Part shown: piece after piece, positions 47,446 through 55,676 of the stretch | Numbering within the stretch: position 1 is the first letter of the stretch | Layout: each line of letters starts with the position of its first letter | Assembly (NCBI RefSeq): GCF_001429625.1 | Contig: NZ_LMSU01000001.1 | Coordinates: 1,672,003-1,736,002 of the forward strand | Reading direction: 5' to 3' | From: Nocardioides sp. Soil805 | GTDB taxonomy: Bacteria; Actinomycetota; Actinomycetes; Propionibacteriales; Nocardioidaceae | DNA length: 64,000 nt | Made by a program: the position numbers and the translations under genes | Notes under the pieces: generated by a model | What the model was told of the DNA's origin: nothing | The model's database searches: none | The model's input: only the letters and a program-made list of their open reading frames with translations

Positions 47446-48785
47446 GTGAGCAGGACCTGATCCGTGCGGCGCGCGCCGACGCGTCCTCCGGGACGACCGA
47501 GGCCTCGGCCAACGCCGACAAGTACCACGAGATGCTGGCGCTGGCCGACCTCTTCGACAAGGCCGGAGCCGACATGCGCACCCGCGCACGCCTCGGCGCG
47601 GAGATCCTCGCAGACGACGACGTCGCGGACTCGGCGGAGCTGTCCCCGGCCACCTTCGCCCAGGCGGAGGAGGACATCCGGGCGGCGACCACCGGCAAGC
47701 AGGGACTGCTGACCCGCTCGGTCGAGCTCGATGCCGACGCCCTGGTCGTCCGCGCCACGGTGCTGACCTACCGGTGGATCGACGAGCTCCAGGACGCCGC
47801 CTACAAGACACTCGGCTCGATCGCGGGGCGCGCCATCGGCTACCTCGCGCCCGAGGTCGCCCTCGGCGGGGCCATCGTCTCCGCCGGCCTCATCGAGACC
47901 GACGCCCTCGACCGGGCCGGCGTCACGTCGTACCTCAACGAGCTCGCCGAGAGCAATCCCGAGCTGATGGACCACATGGCCGGGGTCGGGGGCCTGCTCG
48001 ACGGCCTCCAGATGCGCTCGCTGCTCACGGCCGGGGTGATGTCGACCGACCGGGGCGCTGCCGCGGCCCGGGGTGGCCTGCGCGCCATCGGGGTCCAGCC
48101 GTTCTCCAGCGACGCCGTCTCGGCGCTGCGCGACTCGGCCGCGGGGTTCGCCGAGGAGGCCGAGGTCGCGGAGCCGGTCGACGCCACCACCGGCGACACG
48201 GGCGATGCCCCCCGCACCATCGAGGACCTGATGGCCAACCTCGCCGCCGCCGACCGCCGCATCAGCGTCCAGCGCATCGGCGCGGGCCGCTACATCGCCT
48301 ACCTCCCCGGCCGCCAGGCCGACCAGGGCGGCCGGCTGCGTCTCGTGGGCGGCGACAACGCGTCGTACGTCCGCCAGGTCGTGCGCGCCATCGAGCACGC
48401 CGTCCAGGGCGAGGCCGGGGCCCGCGTCATGCTCGTCGGTTCCTCCCACGGGGGGACCGCCGCCGCGGAGATCGCCGCGTCGGCCTCCTCGGACGCCTTC
48501 GTCGTCGACCAGGTCGTCACGACGGGGTCCCCGTCGGCACAGGTGCCGACCATCCCGGAGCAGACCCGGGTGCTCTCCCTGGAGGACCGCTCGGACCCGG
48601 TCGCGCTGCTCGGCTCGCTCATTAACGCGAGCGTCGGCAACCGGCTCACCGTGGTCTACGACGGCACCGGTGAGGGCACCACGACGCCATACGTCACCGG
48701 CGGTCGTGCGGCGGACGCCGCCCAGCACCCGGAGGTGCGCGCCGAGATCGCGCGGATCACCGAGCTCGGCTTCCTCGCCGGCTGA
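47442..48785 (+). CDS. Alpha/beta hydrolase with helical N-terminus (DUF1023-like)
   Basis: The 447-residue protein has about 250 N-terminal, mostly helical residues with a glycine-containing amphipathic stretch (IAGRAIGYLAPEVALGGAIVSAGL). A hydrolase core follows: nucleophile elbow VGSSHGG with Ser335, then VVTTGSPSAQVPT and LEDRSDPVALLG, in the order of DUF1023 hydrolases. The catalytic His cannot be placed confidently. There is no Sec signal. It overlaps the EspG-like gene, so it may be an ESX-exported effector; that is inference. Confidence 0.72.
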   Translation: MSEQDLIRAARADASSGTTEASANADKYHEMLALADLFDKAGADMRTRARLGAEILADDDVADSAELSPATFAQAEEDIRAATTGKQGLLTRSVELDADALVVRATVLTYRWIDELQDAAYKTLGSIAGRAIGYLAPEVALGGAIVSAGLIETDALDRAGVTSYLNELAESNPELMDHMAGVGGLLDGLQMRSLLTAGVMSTDRGAAAARGGLRAIGVQPFSSDAVSALRDSAAGFAEEAEVAEPVDATTGDTGDAPRTIEDLMANLAAADRRISVQRIGAGRYIAYLPGRQADQGGRLRLVGGDNASYVRQVVRAIEHAVQGEAGARVMLVGSSHGGTAAAEIAASASSDAFVVDQVVTTGSPSAQVPTIPEQTRVLSLEDRSDPVALLGSLINASVGNRLTVVYDGTGEGTTTPYVTGGRAADAAQHPEVRAEIARITELGFLAG

Positions 48786-48794
48786 CCGGGCGGC

Positions 48795-50174
48795 TCAGAG
48801 GATGTCGTGCACGAACTCGCCGAGCTGGGCGAGGTTGCGGCACTCCACCATCGGCACGATCTCGCCGTAGGCACGGGCGGCACTGTCGCCCGTGCCCCAG
48901 TGCCGGGTGTGCTCGGGGTTGAGCCACCAGGCGTGCCGGGCCGAGCCGGCCAGGTCGCGCAGGGTGTCCAGGGCGAGGTCGCTGTGGTTGGAGCGGGCGT
49001 CTCCCAGGACCAGCAGCGACGACCGGGGCCCCAGCGCGTCGGCGTGCTCGTCGGCGAACGTCGTGAGGGCGCGGCCGTAGTTGGTGCGTCCCCACCGCGC
49101 GGCGTGGGCCGTGCTGGCCGCGAGGTTCTCCATCACCTCCACCACGTCCCCGCCGGGGGTGAAGTGGTGGCTGACCTCGTGGACCTGGTCGACGAAGGTG
49201 AAGGCGCGCACCTTGTGGAACTGCTCGCGCAACGCGTATACGAGCAGCAGCGTGAACTGGGCGAAGCTGGCCACCGAGCCGCTCACGTCGCACAGCACCA
49301 CCAGCTCGGTGCGGTGCGGTCGCCTGGGGCGGTGGTGCGTCTCGAGGGGCACGCCGCCGGTGGCCAGGGACGCCCGGACCGTACGCCGGAAGTCGAGCGG
49401 CCCCCGCTGCCGGGCGTGCTGCTCCTTGGTCAGCCGTACGGCGAGCCGGCGGGCCAGCGGGTAGATCTCGCGTCGCATCTCCTCCAGGTCCGCGCGTCGT
49501 GCCGCGGTGAAGTCGAGGCGGTCGATGGTGGGACGCAGTACGACGTCGGCCACGTGCCGGGCGCCCTTCTCCTCGGCCAGCCGGCGCCGGGCGTCGGCCT
49601 CGACGAGCCGGGTGAACGTGCCGACCCGAGCGCCGGCGACCCGCTCGGCGTCGGCAGGGTCCGCGCCGGCGCCCAGCAGCCCCGCGACCAGCTGCTGCAC
49701 CAGCTCCTGGGGCGTCACCCGCTGGAGCGCGGTGTAGGCCGACCAGCTCGACAGCCCCGGCCCCCGCCCGGGCATCGCCCCGAAGCGGGCCATCGCCTCC
49801 ACCGCCAGGTCCTGCACCCGCTGGTCGTCGCCGGCCTCCAGCGCGGCCGCCAGCTCCTCGCGGAAGGCGCCCAGGGCCTCCGCGTTGTCGCGCAACCCGC
49901 CCACCGGCTCCTCCCCCGCGTCCGGGTCGGGCTCGCTCGCGACCCCCTCCCCCACCAGCCGGGGGTAGTAGAGGTCGAAGATCGCGTCGAACGTGGTCCG
50001 CTGCGACTGCTTCTTGACCGTCGTCGCGGCGTACGCCGTCCGCACCACCTCGCGCTCGTGCCAGCCGATCCGCTCGAGCGCGGCGATCGCGTCCAGTCCC
50101 TCGGCGAGCGAGACGGACAGGCCCGCCGCCCGCAGTGCCTCGACGAAGCCGAGGTGGGTGTCGAGCAGGGTCAT
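48795..50174 (-). CDS. CoxE-like VWA-domain protein
   Basis: The 459-residue protein has a C-terminal von Willebrand A domain with the MIDAS motif VLCDVSGSVASFAQFT and a helical N-terminal half (VVRTAYAATTVKKQSQRTTFDAIFDLYY). With the MoxR ATPase directly upstream it forms the common MoxR-VWA pair used in protein complex or metal-cofactor assembly. No CO dehydrogenase or other target genes adjoin. It converges with the hydrolase gene at a 9-bp gap. Confidence 0.88.
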   Translation of the reverse strand: MTLLDTHLGFVEALRAAGLSVSLAEGLDAIAALERIGWHEREVVRTAYAATTVKKQSQRTTFDAIFDLYYPRLVGEGVASEPDPDAGEEPVGGLRDNAEALGAFREELAAALEAGDDQRVQDLAVEAMARFGAMPGRGPGLSSWSAYTALQRVTPQELVQQLVAGLLGAGADPADAERVAGARVGTFTRLVEADARRRLAEEKGARHVADVVLRPTIDRLDFTAARRADLEEMRREIYPLARRLAVRLTKEQHARQRGPLDFRRTVRASLATGGVPLETHHRPRRPHRTELVVLCDVSGSVASFAQFTLLLVYALREQFHKVRAFTFVDQVHEVSHHFTPGGDVVEVMENLAASTAHAARWGRTNYGRALTTFADEHADALGPRSSLLVLGDARSNHSDLALDTLRDLAGSARHAWWLNPEHTRHWGTGDSAARAYGEIVPMVECRNLAQLGEFVHDIL

Positions 50175-50198
50175 CGCCGGGCCTCCGTCACCGTCGCG

Positions 50199-51068
50199 TC
50201 ACCGGGCGGCGGCGAGCCGGAGCTCCTTGGTCGCCCGTTGGTGGTCGGAGGAGTGCTTGAGGACCACGCCGAGCGTGCGGCGTACGGACTCCTCGTCCAG
50301 GTCGCCGATCTCGAGCGCGATCAGGGTGCGCGCCCAGTCGACCGACTCGGCGATCGAGGGAGCCTTCTTGAGCTCGAGCTCACGCAGCCGGGCGACCACC
50401 TCGACGAGCTGGGTGGCCACCTTGTCGGAGAGGCCCGGCACCTGGGACGTCACGATCTCCCGCTCCCGCTCGGAGTCGGGGTAGTCCAGGTGCAGGAAGA
50501 GGCAGCGCCGCTTGACCGCCTCGGACAGCTCCCGGGTCGCGTTGGAGGTGAGGACGACGAACGGGCGGCGGGTCGCACTCACGGTGCCGAGCTCCGGGAT
50601 GGTCACCTGGAAGTCCGAGAGCACCTCGAGCAGCAGCCCCTCGACCTCGACGTCGGTCTTGTCGACCTCGTCGACCAGGAGCACCGTGGGCTCCTCGCGG
50701 CGGATCGCCGTCAGCAGCGGGCGGGTCAGCAGGAACTCGTCGGTGAAGATGTCGTCGTGGGTCTCGTCCCAGGCCTGGTCCCCGGCTGCCTGGATGCGCA
50801 GCAGCTGCTTCTTGTAGTTCCACTCGTAGAGCGCGCGCGCCTCGTCGAGGCCCTCGTAGCACTGCAGCCGCACCAGCTCGGCACCGCAGGCGCGGGCCAC
50901 CGCCTTGGCCAGCTCGGTCTTGCCGACACCCGCCGGACCCTCGACCAGCAGCGGCTTCTCCAGGGCTCCCGCGAGGTACGCCGTCGTGGCGGTCGCCTCG
51001 TCGGCGAGGTAGCCGGTGGCGTGCAGGCGGGCGGAGGCGTCGGCGGGGCTCGCGAACCAGGAGGACAC
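50199..51068 (-). CDS. MoxR-type AAA+ ATPase
   Basis: The 289-residue AAA+ chaperone has Walker A VEGPAGVGKTELAKAVARA near residue 45, Walker B VLLVDEVDKTDVEVEG and sensor FVVLTSNATRELSEAVKRRC. It precedes the VWA gene by 24 bp on the same strand. The pair probably acts as a chaperone for an unidentified client. Confidence 0.9.
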   Translation of the reverse strand: MSSWFASPADASARLHATGYLADEATATTAYLAGALEKPLLVEGPAGVGKTELAKAVARACGAELVRLQCYEGLDEARALYEWNYKKQLLRIQAAGDQAWDETHDDIFTDEFLLTRPLLTAIRREEPTVLLVDEVDKTDVEVEGLLLEVLSDFQVTIPELGTVSATRRPFVVLTSNATRELSEAVKRRCLFLHLDYPDSEREREIVTSQVPGLSDKVATQLVEVVARLRELELKKAPSIAESVDWARTLIALEIGDLDEESVRRTLGVVLKHSSDHQRATKELRLAAAR

Positions 51069-51090
51069 GTCCGCGAGCCTACGGCCCGGA

Positions 51091-51169
51091 GCTCGCTGCG
51101 CTCACCTTGGTTGGCAGCCGCCTGCCCGGCCACGCCCCCTCAGCCCACGGCTCGCTGCGCTCACCTTGG
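51091..51169. repeat. 20-bp direct repeat reaching the tRNA-Ser 3' end
   Basis: GCTCGCTGCGCTCACCTTGG occurs at 51091-51110 and again at 51150-51169, where its last bases are the encoded CCA of the minus-strand tRNA. The 59-bp offset is too small for an integrated element. It may be a duplication scar. Confidence 0.6.
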
Positions 51170-51254
51170 CAGAGGGGGCGGGATTCGAACCCGCGGTAGG
51201 TCTCCCTACGACCGCTTTCAAGGCGGTTCCGATCGGCCGCTCCGGCACCCCTCC
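51167..51254 (-). tRNA. tRNA-Ser (anticodon UGA)
   Basis: Read on the minus strand: acceptor GGAGGGG with CCCCTCT (one G-U), anticodon loop CTTGAAA, long variable arm, T-arm GGTTCGAATCC, encoded CCA at 51167-51169. Confidence 0.95.
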
Positions 51255-51308
51255 TCGTGCCGCCCGGAGGTGGCACGCAGAGCAGTCTAGGAGGCGGCCG
51301 GTCCGGGG

Positions 51309-51680
51309 CTACTCGGAGCCGCCGAACTCCATCTCCACGTCGTCGTACGCGAGGTCGCGGAGCTTCTGGAAGTGGCGGTCGATGTCGGCGAGCAGGCGCA
51401 GCAGCGCCTCGCGGACCTCGCTCACGTCGGGGCTCTCCAGGACCTGCGGGCCGAGCTCGCCCATCCGGGCGATGAGCGCGGTGCGCTCGCGCAGGGCTGC
51501 GGTGCCGCGGGCCGCCAGCCACGCGTCGTCGGGGTGCTCGGACTCGCGGATGAGCACCTCGCGGACGTCGGCCAGCCGCTGGCGGATCGTCCAGCGCCAG
51601 TTGCCCAGCGCGATGCCCGGCTCGGGCGGGGCGTCGAGGGCGCGGTGCAGCGCGGTCATCGCCGTCGCTGCGCTCGACAT
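51309..51680 (-). CDS. Conserved hypothetical helical protein
   Basis: The 123-residue protein starts MSSAATAMTALHRALDAPPEPGIALGNWRWTIRQRL, with AAGGG 5 nt before the ATG at 51680. It is predicted largely helical with charged heptad-like stretches (REALLRLLADIDRHFQKLRDLAYDD) and an acidic end. I do not recognise a domain. It is divergent from a small PH-like membrane protein gene. Confidence 0.72.
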   Translation of the reverse strand: MSSAATAMTALHRALDAPPEPGIALGNWRWTIRQRLADVREVLIRESEHPDDAWLAARGTAALRERTALIARMGELGPQVLESPDVSEVREALLRLLADIDRHFQKLRDLAYDDVEMEFGGSE

Positions 51681-51783
51681 GGCACCCTTCCCGGCCGTCG
51701 GACCACTCGAGTGTGGACCCGCGGAGAGGCACCGTACAAGGGCCAACTGGCGATCCGGCGCCCGGATGGGGTGCAATCGTCCC

Positions 51784-52233
51784 GTGCCGTCCGACTATCG
51801 ACTCGCCCCCGCCGTCACTGCCCGCGTCATGGGGGTCGTGCTCGTCCTCATCGCCGTGATGGTGTTCGCCGCGACCGCGGCCGTGGCGTTCCTCGACCTG
51901 CACACGGCCGTCCTCCTGGTGCCCGCGGTGCTGGCCATCGTCGTGCTCGTCGCCGCCACGGTGGTCATCGGTCGGCGGGGCTGGGTGGTGCGCCTCGGCG
52001 ACGAGGGCTACCGGGTGCAGTGGGTCCGGGGCGTGGGCGTCGCCGCCGCCCGCTGGAAGGACGTCGAGGACGCGGTGACCACCACGCGGGCGGGCTCGCC
52101 GTGCGTCGTGCTGCGCCTGCGCAACGGGGGCACGACGACGATCCCGGTCGACGTGCTGGCCGGCGACCGCGAGGAGTTCGTGCGCGACCTGCAGCGGCAC
52201 CTGACCGACGGCCAGGGCCTGCGACCGCTGTGA
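51784..52233 (+). CDS. Small two-helix membrane protein with PH-like domain
   Basis: The 149-residue protein has two hydrophobic helices (VMGVVLVLIAVMVFAATAAVAF and TAVLLVPAVLAIVVLVAATVVIG) and a cytosolic tail. The tail pattern, VVRLGDEGYRVQWVRGVGVAAARWKDVEDAV followed by VLRLRNGGTTTIPVDVL, resembles bacterial PH domains. The start is GTG at 51784 without a strong ribosome site. The function is unknown. Confidence 0.75.
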   Translation: MPSDYRLAPAVTARVMGVVLVLIAVMVFAATAAVAFLDLHTAVLLVPAVLAIVVLVAATVVIGRRGWVVRLGDEGYRVQWVRGVGVAAARWKDVEDAVTTTRAGSPCVVLRLRNGGTTTIPVDVLAGDREEFVRDLQRHLTDGQGLRPL

Positions 52234-52310
52234 CCCGGCGCTCGCGCGGACCTGATTCGGCAGAACCCGCCGGCTCCTTGTAGCCTGTGCGGGCTCGTCA
52301 CGACGAGTGT

Positions 52311-52404
52311 GGAGGCGTCGCCTAGTCCGGTCTATGGCGCCCGCCTGCTAAGCGGGTTTGGGGCTACAACCCCATCGAGGGTTCAAATCCCTCCGCCTCC
52401 GCCA
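52311..52404 (+). tRNA. tRNA-Ser (anticodon GCU)
   Basis: Acceptor GGAGGCG/CGCCTCC, anticodon loop CTGCTAA, long variable arm GGGGCTACAACCCC, T-arm GGTTCAAATCC, encoded CCA at 52402-52404. Confidence 0.95.
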
Positions 52405-52407
52405 CGT

Positions 52408-52462
52408 GATGTCCCAGGACATCGGCAAGGCCCGATCCCACCGACGTGGGGTCGGGGTCCTT
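52408..52462 (+). terminator. Two-hairpin trailer after tRNA-Ser(GCU)
   Basis: GATGTCC-CA-GGACATC (52408-52423) is followed by a GC-rich hairpin from AAGGCCC (52427) to the CCTT ending at 52462, with CCCAC/GTGGG inside. It is clearly related to the trailer of tRNA-Pro at 22186. Confidence 0.7.
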
Positions 52463-52498
52463 GTCATGTCCGGGTCGGACCGTCCGTGACGTCGGGGC

Positions 52499-53857
52499 TC
52501 ACCGCGGCGCCGGTGGCTCGCCGTCCGCGGGCCCGACCACCGGCCTGTCGCGCCGGGCCGGACGCCGGAGAAGTCCTGTGAGCCGCGGACCCGGGAGGTG
52601 GTTCTCCAGGTGGCTCCCGAGGCGGGCTCCTTCCTGCCGGATGGGCTGCGCGAGGTACTGGCCGAGGATGACCCCCGCGGCCAGGGCGATCGCTGTCGCG
52701 CCAGCGGCCGCCAGGTCCAGCACGCCGTCCTCGCCCTCCGCGAGCAGCGCCAGGCCGCGGTAGATGGACAGGCCCGGCAGCAGCGGGACGATCGCGGGGA
52801 CGACGAGCACGAGCGGCGGCACGCGCACGCGGCTGGCGATGCCGTGACTGACGGTGCCGATGGCCACCGCCGCAGCCGTCGCCGCCCAGGTCTGGCCCAG
52901 GTCCAGCCCCTCCACGCCGAGGAAGAGGGCCTGACCGCCCGCGGCCACGACGGCTGCCGCGGCCGCTGCGCGCAACGGCGAGTAGCAGGCGAACCCGTAC
53001 GCCGCGGCGGCCAGTCCGGCGCCGACGGTCATGGCCGACCCGCGGGCCAGCCCCGTGGCGCCCGGCTCGACCTGGCCCAGGTCGGCGCCCAGGAGGTCGG
53101 CGACCGTGAGCCCGGCTGCCACCCCGGCGATGACGCCCGTGGTCGCCAGCAGGGCATCGAGCAGCCTGGCGCTCGCCGTGAGCGGATACCCCGTCAATGC
53201 GTCGGCCATGGCGCCCATGAGGCCGATGCCGGCGAGCAGGATGATGATGCCCGCGGTCACGATCAGCGAGAGGTCGGCGTCCACCGGCGTCGCCGAGGCC
53301 CCCACGGCGACCAGCGTCGCCAACAGCCCGCCCGCGGTCTGCTGGTAGAAGACCGGGACACGGCTCCGGGTCAGCCTCCCGACCCGGTCGATGCCGCACG
53401 CCGCCACGAAGGCCAGCCCGCTCACCACCACCCCACCTCCCAGGGTCACCGCCAGCGACGCACCCACCGCGCCCCAGCTGGCTGTCACCAGCCACTGCGC
53501 CCTCCGGTGGTCCGCTGCGTCGATCTCCGCGATCCGCTCCCTCGCCGCGTCCCGGGAGGTCCGCCCGTCCAGGAGGTCCTGGACGAGACGATCCACCTCG
53601 ATCAGCTCCGCGTAGTCCACCGGCCGGCGCCTGACCCGACGGACCAGGATCGACGCCGGCACGTCGATGGCCGACTGCTGCTGGAGCCGGAGCTCGGTGA
53701 AGGTGACGTCGGCGTCCACCCCGTCCAGCCCGCACGCGCCGGCGACCTCGAGCATGGTGGCTGCCACGTCGGAGGCACCGCCGCCGGACGCGAGCTGGAG
53801 GTCACCGACGCGCAACGCCAGGTCGAGGCTGCCGTAGACGTCCCCCGGGGCAGGCAC
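52499..53857 (-). CDS. ThrE-like threonine/serine exporter family protein
   Basis: The 452-residue protein has the ThrE layout. A soluble N-terminal domain (about 1-135) carries LALRVGDLQLASGGGASDVAATMLEVA. Ten or so helices in two repeats follow (for example GGGVVVSGLAFVAACGIDR and LVLVVPAIVPLLPGLSIYRG). ThrE exports threonine and serine. It is last in the minus-strand amino-acid/peptide run, 22 bp after the M20 gene, so it may export products of peptide breakdown. The start is GTG at 53857. Confidence 0.88.
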   Translation of the reverse strand: MPAPGDVYGSLDLALRVGDLQLASGGGASDVAATMLEVAGACGLDGVDADVTFTELRLQQQSAIDVPASILVRRVRRRPVDYAELIEVDRLVQDLLDGRTSRDAARERIAEIDAADHRRAQWLVTASWGAVGASLAVTLGGGVVVSGLAFVAACGIDRVGRLTRSRVPVFYQQTAGGLLATLVAVGASATPVDADLSLIVTAGIIILLAGIGLMGAMADALTGYPLTASARLLDALLATTGVIAGVAAGLTVADLLGADLGQVEPGATGLARGSAMTVGAGLAAAAYGFACYSPLRAAAAAAVVAAGGQALFLGVEGLDLGQTWAATAAAVAIGTVSHGIASRVRVPPLVLVVPAIVPLLPGLSIYRGLALLAEGEDGVLDLAAAGATAIALAAGVILGQYLAQPIRQEGARLGSHLENHLPGPRLTGLLRRPARRDRPVVGPADGEPPAPR

Positions 53858-53879
53858 TGTGACCGTCGGACGGGATCGA

Positions 53880-55226
53880 TCAGGTCGCCGTGGCGGCGTA
53901 CCGCTGCAGGAAGAGCGCCTCGGTGAGGGCCATCGCGGAGATCTCTCGCGGGTCGACGCTCTCGTTGGGCGCGTGGATGAGGGCCAACGGCTCCTCGACC
54001 CCCATCAGGATGATCTCGGCGTCGGGGTAGGTGTCGGTGAAGACGTTGCACAGGGGGATCGAGCCGCCCTGCCCGAGCCTGGCCATGGGCCGGCCGTAGG
54101 CCTCCTGCATCGACTCCGCCATCGCCGTGTACGCCGGTCCGTCGGTGGTCGCCAGGAAGGGGGACCCGGTGGCCTCCACCTCGATGGACACGTGCACCCC
54201 CCAGGGTGCGGCCCGGCGCAGGTGCTTCTCCAGGGCCTCCCGCGCCACCTCCGGTTCGAGGCCCGGGGGGATGCGCAGGTTGAGCCGTGCCGCCGCCCTG
54301 GGCACGATGGCGGCAGCCGAGCCGACCACGGGCGGGCAGTCGATGCCGAGCACGGTGACCGACGGTCGCGCCCACAGCATGTCCGACACGTCGCCGTCAC
54401 CGAGCAGCTGGAGGCCGTCCAGCAGCCCGGCGTCTCCGCGGAACTGCTCGGGCGGATACTGCTCGCCGTCCCAGCGACGGGTGGTGTCCAGGCCGTCGAC
54501 CGTGGTGTTGCCGGCGGTGTCCCGCAGGCTGGCCAGCATGGCGACGAGCGCGGCGAGGGCGTCCGGTGCAGCGCCGCCGAACATGCCGGAGTGCACCTCG
54601 GACGCCAGGGCCTCGACCGTGACCACCACGTTCACCATGCCGCGCAGGCTGACCGTCACGGCAGGGTGCCCCACCGCGGCGTTGCCCGTGTCGCACACGA
54701 GGATCGCGTCCGCCGCCAGCAGGTCGGGATGGTCGACCACGAAGGCCTCCAGGCCCCCGGTGCCCTGCTCCTCGGACCCCTCCACCACGAGCTTGAGGTG
54801 GACGGGCACGTCCTGCCCGAGGGAACGGAGGGCGAGGAGGTGCATGAGGATGTTGCCCTTGCAGTCCGCGGTCCCGCGGCCGTACCAGCGGCCGTCCTTG
54901 TCGGTCAGCTCGAAGGGCGGGGTCTCCCAGGCGGCGTCGTCGAGCGGCGGCTGCACGTCGTAGTGGGCGTACAGCAGCACCGTCGGGGCATCGGGCCGCG
55001 CGCAGGGACGGGACCCGACGACGGCGTCGCTGCCGTCCGGCGTCCTCTCGAGGCGGGCGTCGGCGAAGCCCAGCTCGGCGAAGCGGTCGAGCACCCACTG
55101 CCCGGCACGCTGGCACTCCTCGGCGGGGAACTGGCGCGGATCGGCGACCGACCTGATGGCGACGAGCTCGGCCAGCTCCTCACGCGCCCGAGGCATCAGC
55201 GCCTCGACCCGGGTCCGCAGGTCCAT
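53880..55226 (-). CDS. M20-family metallodipeptidase
   Basis: The 448-residue two-metal peptidase has VLLYAHYDVQPP (first metal His and Asp), YGRGTADCKGNI (bridging Asp) and LVVEGSEEQGTGG (catalytic and metal Glu). A lid domain and a C-terminal metal His follow. It resembles carnosinase/PepV-like dipeptidases. It is 3 bp downstream of the small membrane protein gene, so it is in the same transcript as the APC permease. Confidence 0.92.
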   Translation of the reverse strand: MDLRTRVEALMPRAREELAELVAIRSVADPRQFPAEECQRAGQWVLDRFAELGFADARLERTPDGSDAVVGSRPCARPDAPTVLLYAHYDVQPPLDDAAWETPPFELTDKDGRWYGRGTADCKGNILMHLLALRSLGQDVPVHLKLVVEGSEEQGTGGLEAFVVDHPDLLAADAILVCDTGNAAVGHPAVTVSLRGMVNVVVTVEALASEVHSGMFGGAAPDALAALVAMLASLRDTAGNTTVDGLDTTRRWDGEQYPPEQFRGDAGLLDGLQLLGDGDVSDMLWARPSVTVLGIDCPPVVGSAAAIVPRAAARLNLRIPPGLEPEVAREALEKHLRRAAPWGVHVSIEVEATGSPFLATTDGPAYTAMAESMQEAYGRPMARLGQGGSIPLCNVFTDTYPDAEIILMGVEEPLALIHAPNESVDPREISAMALTEALFLQRYAATAT

Positions 55227-55229
55227 GGC

Positions 55230-55676
55230 TCAGCCACCCGCCACGTCGTCGGTCTCCAGGTCGTCGACGAAGTCCTGGAAGTCCTCCAGCTCGTCGGGGC
55301 AGTAGACCTGCATGATGAGCAGCTGGCCCTGCACGACGCGACTGTCTGCGATGACGGGCCGGGCCCCGGGACCGGTGGCCCCGTTCGCCAGCGTCGCGAG
55401 GAGCGTGGCGCGGCTGAGCGCGTCGTTCGGGTTGTCGCAGGTCGCTCCCCCGTCCTCGCCGAGGACGCGCACGATCTGGTCCGAGTCGGGCGTGCGTGCG
55501 CCCGCGGCCTGCAGCGCGGCGATCAGCTCATCGGCCTTCTCCTGTGCCCGCTTGGTCTCGCGGGCGGCGCTGAAGGCGAAGACCGCCCAGAGCGTCACGA
55601 TCGCCAGGATCGCGCAGGCCGTGTAGTAGATCCAGGTGCGCTCACGTTGCGGCTGGCTCTCGGTGTGCGTGCTCAT
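55230..55676 (-). CDS. One-helix partner protein of the APC permease
   Basis: The 148-residue protein has one N-terminal helix (IYYTACAILAIVTLWAVFAFSA), then a charged linker with heptad-like Ala/Glu/Lys (RAQEKADELIAALQAA) and an exported region. The exported part has two cysteines (GATCDNPNDA, QVYCPDELEDF) that may pair. The acidic end DFQDFVDDLETDD is striking. Its ATG overlaps the permease stop (ATGA). I do not recognise the family. An accessory subunit or stabiliser of the permease is inferred from coupling only. Confidence 0.68.
   Translation of the reverse strand: MSTHTESQPQRERTWIYYTACAILAIVTLWAVFAFSAARETKRAQEKADELIAALQAAGARTPDSDQIVRVLGEDGGATCDNPNDALSRATLLATLANGATGPGARPVIADSRVVQGQLLIMQVYCPDELEDFQDFVDDLETDDVAGG

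Noticed and set aside
45762..48728. A 988-codon open frame on the minus strand across the aminotransferase and the ESX-associated trio
   Set aside because: It spans several convincing plus-strand genes and is low-complexity Arg/Gly/Ala sequence, a shadow of their coding bias.
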